NCBI GenBank assembly: GCA_965115975.1
Contig: OZ220468.1
Span: 434,001-498,000, forward strand
DNA: 64,000 nucleotides
Direction: 5' to 3'
Source of the DNA: Bin94 sp965115975
Lineage (GTDB): Bacteria; Gemmatimonadota; Gemmatimonadetes; Longimicrobiales; Gaopeijiaceae
The position numbers and the translations under genes were made by a program. Shown in pieces: positions 16,445 through 25,324 of the stretch (the first letter of the stretch is position 1; each line of letters opens with the position of its first letter). The notes beneath the pieces were generated by a model. That model ran no database searches, was not told the DNA's origin, and was given only the letters and a program-made list of their open reading frames with translations.

Positions 16445-17599
16445 CTACCGAGCGGGATCCGGGGTTCGGGCCGCCCACGCCGCCAGCACTTCGGCTTCCT
16501 TTTCCGCAGGCAATCCGCTCCGAGGCTGCGCTCTGCGCTCGTCGGGCAGCGACCGCCACCACTGCACCGTGTCGCGGGCCGTCAGCGCCAGCGGGCGGAA
16601 CGTCAGTCCCGCCTGGACGGCGGCGGAGACGGAGACTTGGTTCATGCCCATCGTGTCGCCCTCCGGTGGCACCCAGTTGGTCATGTGCGACCACGGACGC
16701 ACCTCGTGTCGTTCGAGGAAGTCGGTCGGGACCCAGGTGAAGACGGCGTCCGACTCCAGTCCCGCGCGGACCTCGTCCAGCATGGAGCCGAAGGTCCGCG
16801 CTTCTCCCGTCGCGTTGTAGACGCCGCCGCGGTCCGGCGCCTCCACGAGCCGGACGATCCACTCCGACAAGTCGCGGGCGTCGATGTTCTGCACCGGGTC
16901 GGCGGGCGAGTTGGGCGCCAGCACTTCGCCGCCTCGGTCGACCCGCACGGGCCAGTAGGTCCACCGATCGGTGTTGTCCCCCGGGCCCACGATCAGCCCC
17001 GGCCGCACGACGATCGCCGCGTCCCCGAAGATCTCCCGCGCGATGTCCTCGCAGCGCGCCTTCAGCGCCCCGTACTCGCTCATGTCCTCGACGTCGGGCG
17101 CGGAGAGCCGGCTCACCGGATAGCTCTCGTCGATTCCGACTCGGGCGAAGTCCGCGTACGCCGAGATCGACGAGACGAACAGGTAGCGATCCACGTGGCC
17201 GCGCAGGAGGTTCGCGCTCGCGTCCACCCATCGGGGGATCGACGCCGAATTGTCGATCACGGCGTCCCACTCTCGGCCCTCGAGGGCTCGCAGGTCGTCG
17301 TCGCGGTCCCCGATCAGGCGCTCGACGCGCTCGAAGACGTCGTGGAAGAACGGCGGCTGCGTGCGCCCCCGGGTGAAGATCGAGACGTCGTGACCCCGGT
17401 CCACGGCGTACTTGACCTGATGGGGGCCGATGAAGCGCGTGCCCCCCAGGATCAGGATCCGCTTGGACGCCGCGGCGGCGGCGCGAGCGGTCGTCCGCGG
17501 AGCGAGGCCGACCGAGGACAGGGCTCCGGTCGCTCCCAGGACGCCTCCCGCCCGGATCGCCGTCTTCACGAAGTCGCGTCTGGTTCGTTCGCCGCTCAC
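16445..17599 (-). CDS. Tat-exported NAD-dependent epimerase/dehydratase-like protein
   Basis: A 384-residue protein that begins with a twin-arginine signal (TRRDFVK, about 6-12, then a hydrophobic stretch to AAAAASK). It continues as an extended short-chain dehydrogenase: Rossmann motif GGTRFIGPHQ (about 52-61), the S-S-x-S strand (YLFVSSISAY), the catalytic YGALK and RPGLIVGPGDNTDRW. This resembles the NAD-dependent epimerase / isoflavone reductase-like group acting on sugar nucleotides or similar. Export by Tat implies it folds with bound NAD(P) before leaving the cytosol. The substrate is unknown. Confidence 0.9.
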   Translation of the reverse strand: MSGERTRRDFVKTAIRAGGVLGATGALSSVGLAPRTTARAAAAASKRILILGGTRFIGPHQVKYAVDRGHDVSIFTRGRTQPPFFHDVFERVERLIGDRDDDLRALEGREWDAVIDNSASIPRWVDASANLLRGHVDRYLFVSSISAYADFARVGIDESYPVSRLSAPDVEDMSEYGALKARCEDIAREIFGDAAIVVRPGLIVGPGDNTDRWTYWPVRVDRGGEVLAPNSPADPVQNIDARDLSEWIVRLVEAPDRGGVYNATGEARTFGSMLDEVRAGLESDAVFTWVPTDFLERHEVRPWSHMTNWVPPEGDTMGMNQVSVSAAVQAGLTFRPLALTARDTVQWWRSLPDERRAQPRSGLPAEKEAEVLAAWAARTPDPAR

Positions 17600-17769
17600 G
17601 GTCGCTCTCCTGGCTGCAGGACAACGCGATGTTCGATCCTCGCCGGTCGATCGCGTCGCGGACTCGCGTTGCGCCGCGCCGACGGGAGCGTCCAGTTTAC
17701 TCCGACCGGGGCCGCGCGGCTACGAAGACGCCGCTCGGGGCGGCCCCAAGACGTTCGGAGCGAGTGCGC

Positions 17770-18789
17770 ATGAACGCAGGGAAAGCGAGTCGGCCGAGCC
17801 GCCGCGGTGCGGCGCGACGGCCGCGGCTCCGCGCGGGGGCTCTCCTGATCGTCGCCGCGGCCGCGAGTTGCCGGGGCGACCCCGATCCCGACGGCGCGGC
17901 TCGCGTCCCCGAGCCCGGGTGGCGCTGGTCCGACGAGCGGGTCCTCGAGACCGTGCGGGCGGTGCGGGCCGGGCGCAGCCTGCAGCCCGACGCGTGGCCC
18001 GGAGGCGCCCGCGTCGCGGTCCTGCTGTCGTTCGACGTCGACAACGAGACGGTCACGGGGCTGCGCTACGGGGACGCGACGCCGGGCTCGCTGTCCCAAG
18101 GCCAGTACGGCGCGCGCGTCGCGCTCCCCAGGATCCTGGACCTGCTGGACCGAGAAGGCGTGCCCGCCTCGTTCTTCGTTCCCGCCGTGAGCCTGATCCT
18201 CGATCCTTCCCAGATCGACGCGATCCAGGCCTCGGGCCGCCACGAGTTCGCCGTTCACGGCTGGATCCACGAACTCAACTCCAGCCTCGAGGCCGACGAG
18301 GAGCGGGCCCTGCTCGAGCGCGCCGTCGCCTACTTGACGGAAGCGACCGGAACGCGGCCCCTGGGATATCGCGCGCCGTCGTGGAACTTCAGCCCCAACA
18401 CGCTCGGGATCCTGCTCGACATGGGATTCCTCTACGATTCGTCGCTGATGGCCGACGATCGCCCCTACGAGATCGACGCCCACGGAGAGCCGACCGGGCT
18501 CGTCGAGCTTCCCGTCGAGTGGATTCTGGACGACGCCCCTCTCTTCAATCCCCGAGGCGACCGCTACTCCCACCCTCGCGACGTCTTGCAGGTCTGGAAG
18601 GACGAATTCGACGGCGCCTACGCCGAGGGCGGCATGTTCCTGCTGACCATGCATCCCCACGTCGTGGGCCACCGGTCCCGCATCGTCGTGCTCGAGGAGC
18701 TCGTCCGGTACGTCAAGGCGCGCCCCGGAGTGTGGTTCGCCACCCACTTGGAGGCCGCGCGCTACGTGAGGGAGCGGGCGGGCATGTAG
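17770..18789 (+). CDS. Polysaccharide deacetylase (NodB-like) lipoprotein
   Basis: A 339-residue protein with a signal sequence ending in AAAASC (lipobox-like, about 35). A NodB domain spans about 75-300: SFDVDNET (catalytic base and metal Asp region), PASFFVPA, HEFAVHGWIHE (metal-binding His pair), GYRAPSWNFS and the late MHPHVVGH (catalytic His). The family removes N- or O-acetyl groups from surface or cell-wall polysaccharides, or in the PuuE-like branch acts on small ring amides. The WIHELNSSLEADEE stretch resembles the latter. A GTG two codons upstream is an alternative start. It converges on the HIT gene. Confidence 0.9.
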   Translation: MNAGKASRPSRRGAARRPRLRAGALLIVAAAASCRGDPDPDGAARVPEPGWRWSDERVLETVRAVRAGRSLQPDAWPGGARVAVLLSFDVDNETVTGLRYGDATPGSLSQGQYGARVALPRILDLLDREGVPASFFVPAVSLILDPSQIDAIQASGRHEFAVHGWIHELNSSLEADEERALLERAVAYLTEATGTRPLGYRAPSWNFSPNTLGILLDMGFLYDSSLMADDRPYEIDAHGEPTGLVELPVEWILDDAPLFNPRGDRYSHPRDVLQVWKDEFDGAYAEGGMFLLTMHPHVVGHRSRIVVLEELVRYVKARPGVWFATHLEAARYVRERAGM

Positions 18790-18811
18790 GCGCCTCGGGG
18801 GCGGCGCGCCT

Positions 18812-19162
18812 CTAGGCGCTCAGCATCGGCCCCAGCGGCCGTCCTCCCAACAGGTGCAGGTGGAGGTGGTACACCTCTTGGCCGCCGTACTCGCGGCAGT
18901 TGATCAGAACCCTGTAGCCGTCGCGCGCGACTCCCTCCCCGCGAGCCACGTCGGCTGCGACGCGGAGCATGCGGCCCAACACGGGCTCGTCGTCCGGAGA
19001 CGCGTCCGCCAGCGTGGGGATCGTCCGGTTGGGCACGACGAGCACGTGCGTGGGCGCCGCCGGACGAACGTCGCGGAACGCCGTCACGAGTTCGTCCCGG
19101 TAGACCACGTCGGCCGGGAGCTCTCCCCGGACGATCTTCGCGAAAACGGTGTCTTCTTTCAT
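18812..19162 (-). CDS. HIT family (histidine triad) protein
   Basis: A 116-residue protein of the Hint/PKCI branch. The triad HLHLHLLGG is at about 101-109, preceded by FRDVRPAAPTHVLVVPN, the usual purine-nucleotide-binding segment. Such enzymes hydrolyse adenosine phosphoramidates in the cytosol. The ATG giving MKEDTVFAKI was chosen because it matches the family N-terminus and has GGAG at about -10; the upstream extension of 23 codons is not family-like. Confidence 0.95.
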   Translation of the reverse strand: MKEDTVFAKIVRGELPADVVYRDELVTAFRDVRPAAPTHVLVVPNRTIPTLADASPDDEPVLGRMLRVAADVARGEGVARDGYRVLINCREYGGQEVYHLHLHLLGGRPLGPMLSA

Positions 19163-19542
19163 GGGGCGCTCCAAGGAGGTGGATCGGCGCTCCGCGGCGT
19201 ACGCGGCGCGCGGCAAGGACAATTTCTGCAATCGCCACGGGCGTTCCTATAGCGACGTCGCGGTCCGACGGGAACGTCCGTCGTCCTCCAACGCCGGGCA
19301 GCCGGTCCGCGCGCCGACGCGGCGAGCGGGCCCCGGGCCGTCGCGTTCTCGCGGGTCCGGCGAAGCGGAACGGCGCTCGCGAGCGCTCCCGCCCGCGTCG
19401 GCTCGCGGTGGCGCGCCGGGAATCCGTTGCGGTAGGTTCCAGGTCGTGCCGCCACCGGCGCCTTTTGCGGACGGGCCGCGCCGGTCGCGTCGGCGGGCGC
19501 CGGGAAGGCGCCGCAAGTTCTTTCAACGAGGGAGAATCAAGT
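19163..19542. other. Divergent intergenic region before susC-like gene
   Basis: This 380-base region between the HIT gene (minus) and the SusC-like gene (plus) must contain both promoters. Short AT-richer spots occur at 19218-19232 and 19243-19252 (CCTATAG). GAGGGAGAA lies just before the SusC ATG at 19543. No operator or riboswitch could be recognised. Confidence 0.45.
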
Positions 19543-22500
19543 ATGAGACGACGTTCGTTCGCCGTTTTCCGTCGCCTGGGAGGGCGGGCCCTCCTGGCGA
19601 CCGCGTCGGCGCTGGCGGGGGCGTGGTGGGCCGGCGCGCCGGCCCCGGCGGCCGCTCAGGACGGGACGATCACCGGCGTGGTGACCGACGCCGCGAGCGC
19701 GCGACCCATGGGTTCCGTGCAGGTGTACCTGGTCGGAACCGGGCTGGGCACGCTGTCCCGCGACAACGGTCGCTACGCGGTGCTGAACGTGCCGCCGGGC
19801 GACTACACGGTTCGGGCGGAGCGGATCGGGTACACGACCGTCGACGCCCAGGTCACGGTCGGGGCCGGAGCGACGGTCGCGCAGGACTTCGCGATCTCCG
19901 CCCAGGCGCTGGGCCTGGACGAGATCGTCGTCACGGGGACGGCCGGGGCGGCGCGGCGCCGCGAGATCGGGAGCACGATTTCGCAGCTGGACGTCCAGCG
20001 GGAGGTCGTCGGCCCGCCGCCGAACGTGGACGCGCTGCTGCAGGCGCGCGTGCCGGGGATGTCCATCACCCAGAGTTCGGCGAGCGCGGGCGGCGGCGCG
20101 ATGATCCGCCTGCGGGGCAACGTCTCGATGACGCAGTCGAACCAGCCTCTGGTGTACGTCGACGGCGTTCGGGTGCGCAGCGGCGGATTCGCCAAGAACG
20201 TGCCCCCGATCGGGTACTCGGGACGCAGCAACAACGACGTGTCCAGTCCGCTGAACAGCGTCAATCCCGAGGACATCGACAGGGTCGAGGTGATCAAGGG
20301 CGCCGCGGCCACGACGCTGTACGGGACCGAAGCGAGCGCGGGCGTCATTCAGATCTTCACCAAGCGCGGCAGCGTGGGCGACGCGCGCTGGACGGCCAAC
20401 GTCGAGCAGGGCGCCGCCCGCAACCTGACCTTCGGGCCCGATCCCAGCCTGCGTCCCCCGTCCGAGAATCCGACGTCGCTGTCGGGCGGCCGGTCGGACT
20501 TCCTCTTCATCAACCCGTGGCTGCGGGGTCATCGCCCCATGTGCAGCGACCCGATCGTGGTCGACGACCAGCCCTGCGACAGCGGCCTGCTGAGCGACAT
20601 GGGCGCGCACCAGCAGAAGTACTCGCTGAGCGTGGGCGGCGGCGCGCAGGACGTGCGCTACTTCGTCTCCGGCTCGTTCGAGGACGACGACGGCGTGCTG
20701 GTCAACGACAACGAGAAGAAGGTGATTCTGCGCGGCAACTTCACCTTCAGCCCGATGGAGTCGCTGCAGCTGCAGTGGAACACCTCGTACACGAACGACC
20801 AGCTCGCGCACACGGCCGCCGGCAACAACGCGCACGGTCTGACGCTGAACACCTTCCGTCGCGACCGCAACTACCTGAACGACGAGTCGTTCAACGCCGT
20901 CAACCCGTTCCTGAACCAGGAGCTCACGACGCAGATCGACCACTTGATCACGGGTCTCACGGCGACCTACACCCCGTTCGCGAACTTCACCAACCAGTTC
21001 AGCGTGGGCTACGATCTGGCCCAGCAGGACAACCGGAACCTGAGGCCCTTCGGGTTCATCCGCGCGCCGACGGGCATCCTGTCCACGTCGCGCCACGAGT
21101 TCAACACGCTGACGGTCGACTACGTGGGCTCGATGGACTTCGAGCTGACCTCCGAGATCCGCTCCGCGCTCTCGTTCGGCGGCCAGAGCGTCACGACGCG
21201 CACGGAGGAGACGATCGCCTACGGGGACAACTTCCCCGGCCCCGGCGACCCGGACGTCGACAACGGGGGCAACACGCTGGGCTTCGAGAACCGCACCCGC
21301 GTCGTGAACGCGGGGCTGTTCGTCCAGAACGTGTTCGATCTCTCCAACAAGTACTTCGTCACGCTCGGCGTCCGCGTGGACGGGAACTCCGCCTTCGGCT
21401 CCGACTTCGGACTGCAGGCGTACCCGAAGGCGCAGGCGTCCTACATCGTCTCCGACGAGGACTTCTGGGATCCCGACTGGGGCACGGTGAAGGTGCGCGC
21501 CGCCTGGGGACAGGCGGGTCGAGCGCCCGGCGCCTTCGACGCCGTGAGGACCTTCTCCGCCGACGGATGGGGCGGAGATCCGGCGTTCCTGCCCAGCAAC
21601 GTCGGCAACGCCGAGATCGGCCCCGAGACGACGTCCGAGCTCGAGGCCGGACTCGAGGCGTCGTTCCTGGACGACCGCGTGGCCGTCGACTTCACCTACT
21701 TCAACCAGAACACGTCGGACGCGCTGTTCAGCGTGCGCCAGGTGCCGTCGCTGGGCTTCACGACCTCGCAGCTGGCCAACGTGGGCGAGCTGGCGAACAA
21801 CGGCTTCGAGGTGGGACTCAACTACAGCGTCGTGAGAAACGACGCGTGGAGCTGGGACGTGTACGGGACGGCGTCGTTCACCGATTCGGAGGTGACGTCG
21901 CTGGGCGGCGTGCCCGAGTTCTCGATCGGCGGCTTCGGCTGGGTCATGGAGGGACATCCGGCCCCGGTGATCCGGGGCAAGTGCGTCGAGAACCCGACCG
22001 CGTTCGCGGACCCGATCATCCTGGGCGAGGACGATCCCGACGAGGAGTGTCTGTTCGGCCCCAACCAGGCGACCACCGTCGCCGGGTTCGGCACCACGCT
22101 GGGACTCCCTCTGGGGATTCGCCTGACCGCCCGCGCCGAGTACCAGGGCGGCGCGTGGATGTACAACGGCGCGCAGGCCGCGGCCACGCGCCGCTCCGTC
22201 CGCTGGGCGGGTTGCTTCGAGGCGTACAACACCTGGGAGACGCAGGGGTACGAGGCGCTGACGGCGGAGGAGCGCGCGCGGTGCGACATCGAGTTCTACG
22301 AGTCGGACTTCGCCATTCAGCCGGCCGACTTCTTCAAGATTCGCGAGGTCAGCGCCCAGGCGCCGCTGCCCGACGCCTGGGCGAGCGCGATCGGGGCGTC
22401 GAGCGCCCACGTGACGGCGTCGGGTCGGAACTTCTTCCGGCGCGTCGACCCGAGGATGCGCACCCTGGATCCCGAGGTGGGGGCCAACGTCGGCTTCGAC

Positions 22501-22575
22501 ACGCGGGTCCGCAGCATGCTCGAGCACGTGCCGCCGCCGGCGTACTACACCTTTTCGCTCCAAGTCGTCTTCTAG
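19543..22575 (+). CDS. SusC/RagA family TonB-linked outer-membrane receptor
   Basis: A 1,010-residue protein. It has a signal peptide (about 1-45, ending PAAAQ), a carboxypeptidase-regulatory domain (about 48-125, GTITGVVTDAASARP), then a plug domain (about 145-260 with LVYVDGVRV, RVEVIKGAAATTLYGTEAS and the conserved GVIQIFTKRG). A 22-strand-type barrel ends in YYTFSLQVVF with the terminal Phe needed for BamA recognition. It imports bulky nutrients, classically glycans or peptides, across the outer membrane with SusD and TonB. The start is set by GAGGGAG about 7 bases upstream. SusD follows after 16 bases. No degradative enzyme is co-encoded, so the substrate is unknown. Confidence 0.96.
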   Translation: MRRRSFAVFRRLGGRALLATASALAGAWWAGAPAPAAAQDGTITGVVTDAASARPMGSVQVYLVGTGLGTLSRDNGRYAVLNVPPGDYTVRAERIGYTTVDAQVTVGAGATVAQDFAISAQALGLDEIVVTGTAGAARRREIGSTISQLDVQREVVGPPPNVDALLQARVPGMSITQSSASAGGGAMIRLRGNVSMTQSNQPLVYVDGVRVRSGGFAKNVPPIGYSGRSNNDVSSPLNSVNPEDIDRVEVIKGAAATTLYGTEASAGVIQIFTKRGSVGDARWTANVEQGAARNLTFGPDPSLRPPSENPTSLSGGRSDFLFINPWLRGHRPMCSDPIVVDDQPCDSGLLSDMGAHQQKYSLSVGGGAQDVRYFVSGSFEDDDGVLVNDNEKKVILRGNFTFSPMESLQLQWNTSYTNDQLAHTAAGNNAHGLTLNTFRRDRNYLNDESFNAVNPFLNQELTTQIDHLITGLTATYTPFANFTNQFSVGYDLAQQDNRNLRPFGFIRAPTGILSTSRHEFNTLTVDYVGSMDFELTSEIRSALSFGGQSVTTRTEETIAYGDNFPGPGDPDVDNGGNTLGFENRTRVVNAGLFVQNVFDLSNKYFVTLGVRVDGNSAFGSDFGLQAYPKAQASYIVSDEDFWDPDWGTVKVRAAWGQAGRAPGAFDAVRTFSADGWGGDPAFLPSNVGNAEIGPETTSELEAGLEASFLDDRVAVDFTYFNQNTSDALFSVRQVPSLGFTTSQLANVGELANNGFEVGLNYSVVRNDAWSWDVYGTASFTDSEVTSLGGVPEFSIGGFGWVMEGHPAPVIRGKCVENPTAFADPIILGEDDPDEECLFGPNQATTVAGFGTTLGLPLGIRLTARAEYQGGAWMYNGAQAAATRRSVRWAGCFEAYNTWETQGYEALTAEERARCDIEFYESDFAIQPADFFKIREVSAQAPLPDAWASAIGASSAHVTASGRNFFRRVDPRMRTLDPEVGANVGFDTRVRSMLEHVPPPAYYTFSLQVVF

Positions 22576-22591
22576 GGGAGGGGCGCGATCA

Positions 22592-23878
22592 ATGACGAAC
22601 CATACGATCAAGACGAAGGCGACGACCCGGCGGGCCGGGCTCGGCGCGCTGGCCGTCGCCGCCTCGCTCGCGGCGTGCGACACCGACGTCGTCAACCCGG
22701 GCCGGGTGCAGGAAGTGTTCCTCTTCGAGACGGAGGCCCATGGGGCCATCGTCAAGGGGATCGGCCGGGCGGCGGCCGAAGCCCAGAACTGGGTGGGCTA
22801 CACGGGCGGCGCCGTCACCAGGGAGATCCACCCCTCGGGCTCGACGGGCAGCTTCGGCATCCAGGTCGAGTGGCAGAACGGCGAGCTCGACTACGAGACG
22901 ATCAACAACCACTGGAACCTCTCGCAGCGCGCGCGCTGGTGGGGCGACGACGGGATCGCCAAGATCATGGAGACCGGAGCCGAGGATCAGGCCGTGCTCG
23001 CCGAGGCCTACCTCTGGACGGGCTACGCCTACCGGATCCTGGGCGAGAACTTCTGCGAGTCCGTGATCGACGGCGGGGCGCAGGGTGATCGCCTCGTGTA
23101 CTTCGACCGCGCGATCGACCGCTTCGATCAGGCCGCGGCCCTGGGCGCTGGCGACGTGAAGACGGCGGCGATCGCCGCCCGCGCGGCGATGAAGGCGTTC
23201 AAGGGCGACTGGACCGGCGCCGCGGCGGACGCCTCGAGCGTCCCGGACGGGTTCTCCTTCGACATGCCCTACCACCCGGACCGGGGCGACGCCACGCGGA
23301 ACCGCATTCAGTTCGCGAGCCAGAACGAGCCGTACAAGGCCCACACCATGAAGTTCACCAAGTACGAGGACTACGGCCTGAGCGAGAACAACCCCGACGG
23401 GGACCCCCGCGTGCCCTACCGCACGACGGACGAGACGGGGGACGCGGCCGTGCAGTGCTGCGGCCAGGTGCCCTGGTGGCCGCAGACGAAGTACGAGGAC
23501 TCCGGCGCCGACGTCCCGCTGTCGAAGGGCGCCGAGATGCGCCTGATCGAGGCCGAGGCCATGCTGGTCGCGGGCGACTGGCAGGGCGCCATGGCGAAGA
23601 TCAACGCCCTGCGCGAAGCGGCGGGCGTCGCGCCCGCGATGGCTGAGAGCGCCGCCGAGGCGTGGACGGCGCTCAAGTTCGAGCGGGGCGTCGTCCTGTG
23701 GCTCGAGGGGCGGCGACTGGGCGACTTCTGGCGCTGGAACGCCGACAACGCGCCGGGCGGGCTGCACCTGCTGGAACAGCCCTCGGGCAGTCAGAACGAG
23801 GGCTCGCATCTGGTGCAGCAGGACCTGTGCTTCCCCATCTCGAGAGGCGAGCGGGAGACGAACCCGAACATCTCTTAG
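22592..23878 (+). CDS. SusD/RagB family nutrient-binding lipoprotein
   Basis: A 428-residue lipoprotein (lipobox LAAC, about 26-29) with helical TPR-like repeats and the family's C-terminal pattern: GAEMRLIEAEAML, INALREAAGV and FERGVVLWLEGRRLGDFWRW. SusD proteins lie on the outer face of the SusC channel and act as a hinged lid over the ligand. At 428 residues it is shorter than typical Bacteroidota SusD (about 500-550), as seen in other Gemmatimonadota-like members. It is read with the SusC gene and followed by a strong terminator. Confidence 0.93.
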   Translation: MTNHTIKTKATTRRAGLGALAVAASLAACDTDVVNPGRVQEVFLFETEAHGAIVKGIGRAAAEAQNWVGYTGGAVTREIHPSGSTGSFGIQVEWQNGELDYETINNHWNLSQRARWWGDDGIAKIMETGAEDQAVLAEAYLWTGYAYRILGENFCESVIDGGAQGDRLVYFDRAIDRFDQAAALGAGDVKTAAIAARAAMKAFKGDWTGAAADASSVPDGFSFDMPYHPDRGDATRNRIQFASQNEPYKAHTMKFTKYEDYGLSENNPDGDPRVPYRTTDETGDAAVQCCGQVPWWPQTKYEDSGADVPLSKGAEMRLIEAEAMLVAGDWQGAMAKINALREAAGVAPAMAESAAEAWTALKFERGVVLWLEGRRLGDFWRWNADNAPGGLHLLEQPSGSQNEGSHLVQQDLCFPISRGERETNPNIS

Positions 23879-23934
23879 GAAGACGCGCGCCCGGAGGGGC
23901 GAAGGACGTCGGACTTCGCGAAGGAAGTTGAGAA

Positions 23935-23970
23935 GGGGGTCCGCTCCCGCCCGGGGAGCGGACCCCCTTT
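23935..23970 (+). terminator. Strong intrinsic terminator of susC-susD operon
   Basis: A perfect 13-base stem (23935-23947 with 23955-23967) and a 7-base loop are followed by TTT and a pyrimidine-rich tail. It lies 57 bases after the SusD stop. Confidence 0.88.
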
Positions 23971-24038
23971 CCTCGTCCTCTCGAGCGCCGGCGCGGACCG
24001 TCGGGGCCGGACCCGTCCGCGGGCGGCGACCGAGCGTC

Positions 24039-24431
24039 CTACAGGGTGCTTTCCAGGACGCCTCGCCCGATGGCCGCGACGCCCATGGCCACGAGGGCAA
24101 GGGCGATCGCGACGGACACCGCGTGGGGGCCGTAGCTCCGCCTCGCGGCCTCGCGGCGCTTCATCGTCGTGTTGACGAACTGAACGACCGCGGCCGCAGC
24201 CAGCGTCGCGAAGACGTGGCCGATCAGCGCGGAGCTGAACGGGCGCGCGAAGAGCACGGCGAAACCCAGGACCACCTGCAGGTGCAGGAGGCCGGCGAAG
24301 GCGGCGGCGAGGCGCGCCGTGACGGGCGAGTATTCCCGCCTGGCGGCCCAGCCGACCAGGGCGTGCAGGAGCGCGAGCGCGCCGGCGGCGAGGACCAGAT
24401 AGCGCAGACCGGAGTGAGCCGCGAACCACAT
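24039..24431 (-). CDS. Small four-helix membrane protein, unknown function
   Basis: A 130-residue protein with four predicted membrane helices (about 8-28, 40-62, 70-90 and 105-125) and the short motifs MWFAAHSGLRYLVL, LLHLQVVLGF and GHVFATLAAAAVVQF. Histidines near helices 1, 2 and 3 recall cytochrome b561-like or respiratory assembly proteins, but I do not recognise the family with certainty. The ATG was chosen because AGGAGGA lies about 10 bases upstream; the longer frame is arginine-rich and improbable. It is flanked by the susCD terminator and a long intergenic region, so it is probably a single-gene unit. Confidence 0.78.
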   Translation of the reverse strand: MWFAAHSGLRYLVLAAGALALLHALVGWAARREYSPVTARLAAAFAGLLHLQVVLGFAVLFARPFSSALIGHVFATLAAAAVVQFVNTTMKRREAARRSYGPHAVSVAIALALVAMGVAAIGRGVLESTL

Positions 24432-24906
24432 CGCCTTCGATCCTCCTGGGGATGGCCCTCGCCCGCGGCGTCGCGCGGGGCGTCGCCGCGGGGCCGCTCG
24501 GCCGTCGGGCATGTCAATTCTGCGTTCTTCTCGTCCCCTTGGCAATCCCGTCGGGCCCTTGCGGGCGAGCGCGTGGCCTGGGCGTTGGGAATTGCACACG
24601 TTCGCGACGGCCCCGGCGAGCTCGAGCGCACGTTTTTCGCGTCGCGAGGCTGCGGGTCGTCGTCGGCACAGGGGCGTCGGAGAACGGATGCGCAGTCGAT
24701 GCGCCGATCGCGATCCCGCCCGCCGCGAACGCCCGAAAGCGCGCCTTCGAACGGCTGATCGGCCCCGCTCTCCGACCCCGGCGACGAAGCGTCCGCATTG
24801 GACCGGCGTCCGGCGCGGACGATGCTATCTTGAAGGGGTCGGCGGGGTCGGCGGGGTCGGCCGTCGGCGCTCGGTCGGGTCGATCCACTCCGGAGCGAGA
24901 GGAGCC
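24432..24906. other. Long divergent intergenic region
   Basis: These 475 bases separate the four-helix membrane protein gene and the plug-like lipoprotein gene. It contains three tandem copies of GGGGTCGGC (24835-24861) and a -10-like CTATCTT at 24825-24831 just upstream of them. Nothing else is recognisable; possible small frames here are arginine-rich and uncharacteristic. Confidence 0.5.
24835..24861. repeat. Three tandem copies of a 9-base unit
   Basis: GGGGTCGGC is repeated exactly three times in the presumed 5' leader of the plug-like lipoprotein gene, 45 bases before its ATG. Confidence 0.9.
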
Positions 24907-25311
24907 ATGGCGTTCACGCGAGCGACCGCGAGGGCGAGCGCGTTCGGCGCCGCAGCGCTCCTCCTCGCCTCGTGCGCGTCCCCAGGCGGCGGCGAGTCCG
25001 AAGGCCGCTCCCGGAATTCGATCGGTCTCGACGAGCTGACCGAACAGCCCCACAACACCGTGCTGGACGCGGTGCGGGCGCTGCGTCCGCGTTGGCTGCA
25101 GGGACGCACCGGCACGTCGTTTCGCTCGCCCGGCCGCCAGATGCCGCGGGTCTACGTCGACGGACACGCGCGCGGCGGAATCCGGGAGCTGGACTCGCTG
25201 GTTCCCTCCGAGGTGCGCTCGATCCGGTTCCTGAGCGCGAGCGACGCGACCACCCGCTTCGGGACCAACCACGTCGCCGGGGCGATCGTCGTCGCCACGA
25301 TGCGCCGCTAG
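24907..25311 (+). CDS. Small lipoprotein with TonB-plug-like domain
   Basis: A 134-residue protein with a signal sequence and lipobox (LLASC, about 21). One compact domain at about 45-134 contains LDAVRALRPRWLQGR, MPRVYVDGHARGG, LDSLVPSEVRSIRFL and the closing DATTRFGTNHVAGAIVVAT. The VYVDG, then IRxL, then RFGT-x2-xAGAIVV order is that of the plug domain of TonB-dependent receptors, here without any barrel. Such plug-only lipoproteins occur in Gemmatimonadota-like genomes; their job is unknown. The barrel-type protein encoded 13 bases downstream may be its partner. Confidence 0.85.
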   Translation: MAFTRATARASAFGAAALLLASCASPGGGESEGRSRNSIGLDELTEQPHNTVLDAVRALRPRWLQGRTGTSFRSPGRQMPRVYVDGHARGGIRELDSLVPSEVRSIRFLSASDATTRFGTNHVAGAIVVATMRR

Positions 25312-25324
25312 CGACCGAATCCCG

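Noticed and set aside
19537..22755. A 1,072-codon minus-strand frame opposite the SusC-like gene
   Set aside because: Antisense shadow; the plus-strand gene has signal peptide, plug and barrel intact.
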